Assembly (NCBI GenBank): GCA_030159075.1
Contig: BROG01000480.1
Location: 1 to 64,000, forward strand
DNA length: 64,000 nt
Reading direction: 5' to 3'
From: Atrina japonica
Lineage: Eukaryota > Mollusca > Bivalvia > Pterioida > Pinnidae
Below the pieces are notes generated by a model. It saw only the letters and a list, made by a program, of their open reading frames with translations, had not been told where the DNA came from and ran no database searches. The first letter of the stretch is position 1, and the number at the start of each line of letters is the position of its first letter. Positions 56,460-64,000 of the stretch are shown piece by piece. The position numbers and the translations under genes were made by a program.

Positions 56460-56560
56460 TTTTGGTTCTCATGGCTCTCTTCTCCACCAGTACAAAATGG
56501 CCGCCACAGTATAACTGAAATATTGTGGCATAAAACACCATCCAAACAAGCAAAACAGTC
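56460..56560 (+). mobile_element. SINE family B 3' fragment
   Basis: ggctctcttctccaccagta, caaaatggccgccacagtat and actgaaatattgtggcataa match the SINE B tail. Confidence 0.55.
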
Positions 56561-56984
56561 GACGAAGCAAACAAACAAATTCTGAAATGTTGAGTTATTT
56601 GTTACAATGTAATTGCTGTATTGCCAGTACTTATCATGCTCAAGGTAAACACCTATTTTAATCTGATTTTGACACGTTGACTCACCTGTAGATGTGACCG
56701 GAAGGCAAGGGCTGCCTACATCCCTGTTCCACCTTATACTACCTCTGCGTTTTCATAAGGATGGCGATCAATATTTATCTCGACTTTTGGCATCTGTAAT
56801 TTTATATTGTAATTTTTAGTCATCAAATCTGCTCGGCACTCGGGCACAAGAGCGCTACACAGAATTTTTCCCATGAGCAATTGTTTTCACACACCTTTAT
56901 TTTGCAACAATCCTTTAGTAGGATCTCTTAGACGGATTTAGCAACATGTTTAGGTTTCATTGATAAGATATGATACCACTTCCT

Positions 56985-57150
56985 ATTTACGATATATTCA
57001 CTTATATCAAATTTGAGCTCAACTGATGAAGTCTTATTGACAGAAACGATCGTCTTGTACATTTGTTTGGCCTCTATTGTAAAACTCTAACTTTGGTATT
57101 TTTAACAATATTTCAACACCAATTCTGTGTTTTTATCATAAAATCCTAAA
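56985..57150 (-). mobile_element. Fragment of the dispersed repeat seen at 2030-2420
   Basis: ttgagctcaactgatgaagt and cttattgacagaaacgatcg on the + strand are the reverse of words at 2125-2160 and 49000-49070. Confidence 0.45.
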
Positions 57151-57228
57151 TACATAATTGAATTTAAGCATTGAAAAATACGGTTACGTCTTAACCTCTT
57201 TGATTGATGCACTGTAACTAAAAAATAC

Positions 57229-57422
57229 ATACACAGGCATAAAATATTTAAACTCATATATTATATATATTATATATTTTGTAAAAATTGATTGAGAAGT
57301 CCAGCTTGGCAATTATTCACTTGCAATTAATTAATTCGACCTTACTGTGTGTATACATATTGTAATTGACCTGACCTTATTTTCACAAAATATATAGGAA
57401 TATAATTTTTATGCCTGTGTAT
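57229..57422. mobile_element. MITE family D, full-length copy
   Basis: The left end atacacaggcataaaat pairs with the right end attttt-atgcctgtgtat. The interior ctgaccttattttcacaaaa is inverted relative to gaaaataaggtcagg in the copies at 19222 and 61842. Confidence 0.72.
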
Positions 57423-58044
57423 AGCTGTGTATAGCTGTGTACAAGTAGAAATGTAGAAAAAAAATGAAACATTTTTTTAGGTAAATACAGCTCATGCGCT
57501 TTCAAAATCCTAGATATTTAATTGATCTAGAGTATTCGGTAAATACTGTGACTTGAAACCCTGTAAACACACGATACACATCTAAATCTACATGACATGT
57601 TAAGGTTTTATCGTGACTAAGCGCTATATCGACGACATTTTGTTGTAACATTCTACATAACGTTATGGTATTATCCATGTGTATAATTTAATGGGGCAAT
57701 AACTCATGTTATCGGCTAGTAGTGATACTTGGTATGGTATGTATTCTTTCCGCAGACATCTTTAAGCCGTAACCGTTTTGTGTCAACGAATGCATGACAG
57801 CTAAAGCATATAGACAACAACGAAAGTAGAGTCCGAATATCCACATGCGACATTTTTTTGCAATAAAATGTGTTTTCATTTGCGGTAATTCGTACATACG
57901 ATGAAATCAATGACCTTTCTTAAAGTGCTCAATGACTAAATAAAAGAATGGGCAACAATATTTCAGATTGTAGGGGATTAACGTTTACTGTGTCATATTT
58001 CATATATCAAATATTTTAGTAACTCGTATTACATTTTAATTGTT

Positions 58045-58260
58045 TTGTTTACTTAAATGGTGTTTACCCCACAACATGCCCAATTATACAATGGTAGCGG
58101 CCACTTTAAAATGCACCAAAAGAAAAAAGAAGAAAAAGAAGAAATCAAAATCCCTAAAAGTACACTGAAAAACCAATGCACAGCTAAAAGGGATTATAAC
58201 TCGCGCTAAATGGACAAATGCGTTGTAATCTAAAGCGCGATGCTCTTACCACTTGGATTT
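58045..58260 (-). mobile_element. SINE family B-like fragments
   Basis: caatggtagcggccacttta (58090) is an inverted SINE B tail. aaagcgcgatgctcttacca cttgg (58230-58255) is an inverted tRNA-like box A region. Confidence 0.4.
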
Positions 58261-58264
58261 GTAA

Positions 58265-58265
<1 letters not shown>

Positions 58266-58317
<52 letters not shown>

Positions 58318-58337
58318 CATATATTATATATATATAA
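58266..58337. repeat. (AT)n microsatellite
   Basis: About 70 bases of alternating at with three phase slips. Confidence 0.95.
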
Positions 58338-58829
58338 GTATTAATAACAACGATCATAAAATCGAAAGTGTTAATTGTAGCGAAATCCATATGGCAATAT
58401 GCCTTTTTCTAGTAGATTTTATCTCACCACCACCTATGGTCAAATTTAGACTCAACCGAATCATGGTATATTGCCATCAATTAGGGATAAACATTTAATT
58501 GCGCATGTCAAATTATAGTAAATTTTGGATTCTATATCATACATTCCTGAATTCTGATATTGGACTTTTCCATTTTTTAAAATGAATGAGTCAAAATATG
58601 ACTACAGGGGTCAATAAGTGAATGTTACCATTTATCTTATACGATGACGTGGCAGCCTTAAGGATTTGGACTTATGCTTTGCATTTATTCCAAGGTTGTA
58701 CGAGTTTAGAATGAACCAGGGACTAACACGGCACGTGACCTTCACGTGTGCCGATTAACTGGTACATCCATTGACAGTTGTAAAGACGATTTAGGTATAA
58801 TCAACTACTTTTGGTGACTAAATGTAGAG

Positions 58830-59060
58830 CGTTCCACTCGCTGGAGGTTCCGGGTTTGAACACTAAAATGATAGTAACTATTCCTTCGCGAAGCGCTCGG
58901 CATACGAAGTGAATGTAAGGTTTTTTTTTTCGGATGAGTGTTACGGTAGGCAAGGCAAGTAAATAGCCATACCACAGGTCAAACTTTGTGATACCTCACC
59001 TGAACCCGGTGACAGTATTTGGTGGGGAATATATCAACAATAAAACAAACAAACAAACTG
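58830..59060 (+). mobile_element. tRNA-derived SINE, family C
   Basis: gagcgttccactcgctggag and ttccgggtttgaacac resemble the tRNA head. The body ends ggtggggaatatatcaacaa then aaaacaaacaaacaaac, the usual A-rich tail. Related to 43300-43630. The 98-bp array starts directly after it. Confidence 0.6.
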
Positions 59061-59063
59061 GTG

Positions 59064-59652
59064 CGTCCCGTCCGGGCACACGTGTGGTGGGTTTGTAGTC
59101 TATATCGGGCTAAAGCAAAACACTGCTAAAAATTGGTTATAGACTGTTTAACAACCGCTATCGTCCCGTCCGGGAACACATGTGGTGGGTTTGTAGTCTA
59201 TACCGGGCTAAAGCCAAACAAGGCTAACAATTGGTTACAGACGGTTTAACAACCGCTATCGTTTTGTCCGGGCACACGTGTGGTGGGTTTGTAGTCTATA
59301 CAGGGATAAAGCCAAACAAGGCTAACAATTGGTTACAGACGGTTTAACAACCGCTATCGTTTCGTCCGGGCACACGTGAGGTGGGTTTGTAGTCTATACC
59401 TGGCTAGGGCCAAACAAGGCTAAGAATTGGTTAGGGACGGTTTAACAACCGCTATCGTTTTGTCCGGCACACGTGAGGTGGGTTTGTAGTCTATACCGTA
59501 CTAAAGTCAAACACTGCTAACAATTGGTTAAAGACGGTTTAACAACCGCTATCGTTTCGTCCGGACATACGTGTGGTGGGTTTGTAGTCTATACCGAGCT
59601 AAAGCTAAACACTGCTAACAATTGGTTACAGACGGTTTAACAACGGCTATCG
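59064..59652 (+). repeat. 98-bp tandem array, six units
   Basis: Units start at 59064, 59162, 59260, 59358, 59456 and 59553. Each reads cgtcccgtccgggcacacgt, gtggtgggtttgtagtctat, accgggctaaagccaaacaa, ggctaacaattggttacaga, cggtttaacaaccgctat. Most units carry CACGTG (or cacatg). Copies are highly similar, suggesting recent expansion. Confidence 0.93.
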
Positions 59653-61248
59653 AACTGTACTTCAACATATCAGATAGACAAATAGTGGCACTGGTAATAT
59701 AGGCCTATCACATGGTTGAGCTAGGATAAATGTTCATCAAATATAATACGGTCATAAAATATTTTTCACAATAAAGTATAAACATAGGCTATAAATGTCA
59801 GCTTATATAAAATTAGCTGTAACTCTGATGTGAGTAAGAGGTATTGGGCAGCTAGAAATCGTTTGCCTAAATCCACGGTCTCGACTTTCCAGTTAGCTTA
59901 TATAAAATGTCTCTTGTTGACTCTGATGTTGTGTCACCCCCTCGAAAAAGAGGTATTTATTATGAGAGGAAACCGGAGTATCCGGAGAAATCACACGTGT
60001 CCGACTTTGCGATCGCCATACTCTTTACCTGTGTCACCCCCTCGAAAAACAGGTTTTGTTGTTTTGCGTTGTACCTATTATCATTTAAAATGTAATATTA
60101 ATCATATGTAAAAATTCAAATTTGAATAAACAAGAAAATTGAAAACAAATATCTTCTATAATTCATTCAAGAAAAATTCAGGGAAATTGTGTACTTTTGT
60201 GAAACCAAGTCTTATTCATTTTTGTTTTTGACATTTCAAGACGCCTCTCATGAAATTCTATCCAGTGTTATTTTTTTCATAAGATACTTCTATTACGTGA
60301 AAACACAAGCCGAATAGCATTCAAAATCAGAGTATGAAGGTGCCGTGTGCATTAGAATTCAACTGAATATAAAATGGTTCCAAACATGAAGAAAAATTGC
60401 GAATCACAAACGGGATTGGACCAGGTGTCCGGAAAGAGACAGCGTCCCTTGTTAGCATGCTACACCCGTCGCAAATGTTACATGGACACCTCTTAAGTTC
60501 GATAAAAAGGTCAAAATCTATGAAAACTGTCATCAGTTAGCTTTAAAACTGATTGGGGAAAGGAAGTCTTTGTTCATGGTCGTGATCCAGATTACTATTT
60601 AATATTCCTTATAGGTGGACTCCATATTGTTAGACAAGATCAGTGTGTCGACCATAAAACTTCATTAGTGATGATTACAGATGTTCATCAACATCTGTGG
60701 CATGAAATTGATAGGATATAACGCACTGTACATAAATAATGTTGTATCTTATGCTAATTAAATCAAGAATAACACTATTAATCAACTATTTGACTTATAA
60801 TTGGCAATCGTTATCAGATATATTTTGATAATAAGGTAATTACGACTGAATTGTAAAACACTACCGAGAAAACATGACTATAAGATTGGTTTGTTTTGGC
60901 ATACATATCTCATAATTTTATTACTTATATATCAATGTGCTTTACTCTCATGAGAGTTGTCTCCCTTATACTTTGTTATTTATTAGTTGTCCTGTATTAT
61001 CATTTAGAGTTCTGATGTAATTAATACAATGTATGTTGTTTGTATTGGAAAGTATTGCTTGAAATGATTAGAAGTGTTCGTTAATTAAATTGCATGTAAA
61101 TCATTTTAAGAACAAGAAATAATTATTTTCATCCTAAAATATTAATATTAACTTGCAAAAATGCAATAGATAACATTAGTCTAAAAGTACATCTCACTAA
61201 AACTTCACAGGGTTGAAACAACCTATATAGCCTTTGACACATTCAGAA

Positions 61249-61251
<3 letters not shown>
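59653..61251. other. Intergenic, no supported gene
   Basis: 59907-60095 holds a frame starting MSLVDSDVVSPPRKRG with a partial duplicate of tcaccccctcgaaaaa 100 bp downstream. 60365-60520 is an RT-element tail (minus). Nothing else is recognised. Confidence 0.4.

Positions 61252-61331
<80 letters not shown>
61252..61331. repeat. (AT)n microsatellite
   Basis: About 80 bases of alternating at. Confidence 0.95.
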
Positions 61332-61332
<1 letters not shown>

Positions 61333-61404
61333 TGATAGTTTTGCAGAAAGCTTCAAAAATTAGCTAGGATATATTTAACAATTATACATTTGATAGTAAC
61401 ACTT

Positions 61405-61830
61405 TTACTGGTGACGTCACGATGGCGGGTGTCAAGAAATCTTGAGTCTCATAATGCCGTGCTTGGTTTTTGTGTTATTTCTCTGTGTGCGAACTTTTAT
61501 GAAAATTTCAACTGATGTGTAAACAAGGAATATTCTGTGTGATGTTCTGTGTGAATTCTTTAGCCGTTATTCTGGAATTCGGGACATTCTGATTTGTGAG
61601 TATTTTTCATACCTCACTGAACAATCCTTTTATGTCTACCGCCAAGCGCTCTATCACGCCACCTCGGAATACACAATTCTTTGTCTAACAGTTTGTCTGA
61701 TATATCCGCTGATACTCATCCTTCCCCCGATGCACAATCTGACTATTAATCTCAATCAAGTCCACAAGTCTTCAAAAATTATTTCGATTGTATTCTACTT
61801 TTACCACATGTACTTGATGTACAATATCAA
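61405..61830 (+). pseudogene. Possible 5' end of a decayed LINE (promoter plus ORF1 start)
   Basis: A CRE palindrome (tgacgtca, 61412-61419) and cacgatggcggg, a YY1-like word, are followed at 61632 by MSTAKRSITPPRN, then a frameshift into NSLSNSLSDISADTHPSPDA, a stop and SQSSPQVFKNYFD. The Ser/Pro-rich start resembles ORF1 leaders of CR1/L2-type retrotransposons. No RT is present, so the assignment is weak. Confidence 0.3.
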
Positions 61831-61841
61831 ATAAGAGCTAT

Positions 61842-62020
61842 ACACAACCTTATAAACCTTATATTCTTATATATTTTGTGAAAATAAGGTCAGGTTCAAA
61901 GTGGTATTCATATACAAATAGTAAGGTTGAGTTGATTGATTGCTATTGAAAAAGTACCAACCCTGGGGTTTTTTCCAGCAATTTTCACAAAACATATAAG
62001 AACTAGTATGCCTGTGTATA
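61842..62020. mobile_element. MITE family D copy
   Basis: Left ctatacacaaccttataaac, centre gaaaataaggtcaggttcaa, right agtatgcctgtgtata. More diverged than the copy at 57229. Confidence 0.6.
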
Positions 62021-63377
62021 TCTCTATTTTGTTATTGTATATCTCACTGAGTAGTAAAAAGGGAAAACATATTTTTGAAAAAATGCCCCTTTAAGCAATG
62101 TTTATATTATAAGACCTCTTAGGTAATTGGTTTACCGTACATTGATTTGTGCTGGATTTGTAAATGATACTGATTTTGTTTCTAAGAAACTGATTACTTA
62201 ATAATAATTCTAATACAGAAATACAGAATCCAAAGTGATCAAAGTTACTCAATACTCAAGCGCAACTTTTGTTTGATTAATTTGACTACAAATTTTCGAA
62301 TTTGTGTGAAAAGGAAACACATTATCATTTTACATCATTCACATATAAATTTTTGCGTAACACTTATGATGTTTCTGTTAAAAATGAATCAAAATTTGAG
62401 TACGTACTCAAACAATTTTTTAATATTTCTGAAGTTTTCTTCAAATAAGCAATGATTTTGATCATTATTTACAATTGTATGATATCATATACAAACATGT
62501 CTAGTTACAGAATAAACTTTGCGTGTTTTTACCTTAAGATCATGGACATTTAGTTGAGCTTGAGTTTTGAATAAATTTGGTGACTTCGGGCCCAGTATTA
62601 TGAAGAAGTACCAATGGATATTCGTAACCCCAAGTCCATTAGAAAAATAAGATATAATAATGGTCTCAACATGAAGTAACAATTGCATGTTACTGAAGTA
62701 CTGTATTGTTAGAAAATACAGATTAACTGATTTTTAATTAAGTAATTGATCATTAGATTAGTTTTTGTCTGATTTTATTCGAATGAAAGTGGGATTCTTT
62801 AGTAAAAACAACTACATAGTCATCTTTATTTATAATTGCTCTAAATAGTTTTTATCAAAACTATAACTTCTTGTTTCGTTTATAATATTTACAACAACTA
62901 GGTTATTGCGACTGCTGTTTGACCGTGGAAGGTCCCAAGGGCATACATATATTGTATTTTATTACCAGCTGATTGTTTTAAACTAAAGTAATATTTCAAA
63001 TGGATAGCACCATTTAAATTATTTTATTTATTCCTCAAAAGATAAGATAACAGATCTATTTTAAATTCTCAAAAGCTAAGATAACAGATCTATTTTAAAT
63101 TCGATCACAATTGTTGCTATACTGACTTTGACAACAAGTTTATAACATTAAGATATTATACAACGCGGTAAACCGCCTCAAAATCAACACTTATGCTATT
63201 TTTACTCTAGTCTCCTGTGCACTGTTGTGCGCAAAATTGACTTCCAATAAAACTGCTGGTATCCTTTTCACCGCCATTACACGAGCGTTTGTTTAGAGTA
63301 ATGTAAAAAGACACACAAATGAAGAAAGCTATTTATAAATAATGATAGTACTGAAACGAATACTAAAATCTGAATAG
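62021..63377. other. Intergenic, no gene seen
   Basis: 62590-62700 (gaagaagtaccaatggatat, catgaagtaacaattgcat) is an RT-element tail fragment. 63034-63102 holds two copies of a 34-bp repeat (aagataacagatctatttta). Confidence 0.45.
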
Positions 63378-63600
63378 AGTCCTCCATGGTCGAGTGGTAA
63401 GAGCACCACGCTTTAAACCGTAATGTCTCTCAACTCTAGTCAGCGAATGTTCGAGCCCTGCTGCAACATGGAATTGATTTTGTGAGAACATTTGCCAGTT
63501 TAGTTGTGGCAGACCGGTGGTCTCCCCCAGGGTACATTGTAACTGGGTTCTCTTCTCCGCCACTCAAAACTGGCTGCTACCACGTGACTGAAATATTGTT
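63378..63600 (+). mobile_element. SINE family B, full head
   Basis: ccatggtcgagtggtaagag is a good Leu/Ser-type box A. A long variable region (ctctcaactctagtcagcg) precedes box B atgttcgagccctg. The body accgg tggtctcccccagggtac is shared by the family. Confidence 0.75.
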
Positions 63601-63880
63601 GATTGTGAAGTAAAAACATTCAAAATTCAAAAATATTCAATTATTTGTCGTTTACTATTCTCTAATACTTTGTTCTACTCCAATACCGGTATATGGTACC
63701 ACAAGTACATGATTATATTTCGATAAATGCAGTTTGCAATGCACAAATGAACAAAAGCTAAGGTGCCGAAAATAGCATCAATTATCATTGAATATCATTT
63801 TGCTGGAATTTTCTATTTTTCGAAGCTCGCGATCGTAATTGGTTATGGAAAAAACATGAAAGAATCATCATACTTTTAGT

Positions 63881-64000
63881 TTGTTTGTTTGTTTGTTTAT
63901 TGTTGTTTAACGCCCCACTCAAGAATCTTTCACTCATATAGAGACGTCACCAAATGCCGGTGAAGAGCTTCATATTTCGGCCTATGCTCGGCACTTACGG
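63881..64000 (-). mobile_element. SINE family A, minus strand, cut by the window end
   Basis: tttgtttgtttgtttattgt, cgccccactcaagaatcttt and gtcaccaaatgccggtgaag are the reverse of the SINE A tail and body; the head lies outside. Confidence 0.85.

Noticed and set aside
59830..60111. 93-codon frame and an overlapping 62-codon frame starting MSLVDSDVVSPPRKRG
   Set aside because: The longer one lacks an ATG start. The shorter has a basic SPPRKRG stretch but no family match and includes a local duplication; not enough to call a gene.

Overview
This window is animal nuclear DNA, most likely from a bivalve or another mollusc. The signs are GT-AG split genes with introns of about 0.3-2.5 kb, a low-GC background, many short foldback elements and tandem arrays, and tRNA-derived SINEs with an (AAAC)n tail of the kind common in bivalves. 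The species cannot be fixed from the sequence, and no bacterial, viral or CRISPR features were seen.

Two protein genes are supported, both on the + strand. The last three coding exons of a COMMD4-like gene lie at 288-2990. A complete RALBP1 (RLIP76)-like gene runs from 12161 to 41608: 13 coding exons, every intron phase consistent, 2439 coding bases, 812 residues. Its order is a lysine-rich N-terminus, a RhoGAP domain with the arginine finger, a Ral-binding coiled coil, an unusually long acidic linker carried by one 838-bp exon, and the C-terminal coiled coil. A possible alternative last exon lies at 42395-42483.

Between the genes (3430-9180) are two tandem-repeat fields of about 2.75 kb and 2.3 kb. 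A 1-kb element with terminal inverted repeats lies at 10874-11888. Inside RALBP1, two introns begin with tandem arrays made from copies of the preceding exon's own 3' end plus its splice donor. Intron 10 holds a 13-kb block of T-rich and then A-rich low-information sequence, bordered by a 155-160 bp direct repeat. The simplest reading is two contigs joined without merging their overlap and with unreliable tails left in.

From 42.5 kb to the end the window is mostly repeats: SINE families, MITE-like foldbacks, a broken reverse-transcriptase element with several copies of its 3' end, AT arrays, a 35-bp array and a 98-bp array carrying CACGTG boxes. Three short + strand reading frames (53007, 53583, 55147) have good start contexts; the one at 55147 looks like a first exon of a secreted or signal-anchored protein. 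Gene identities come from recognising conserved protein segments by eye; no search was run.
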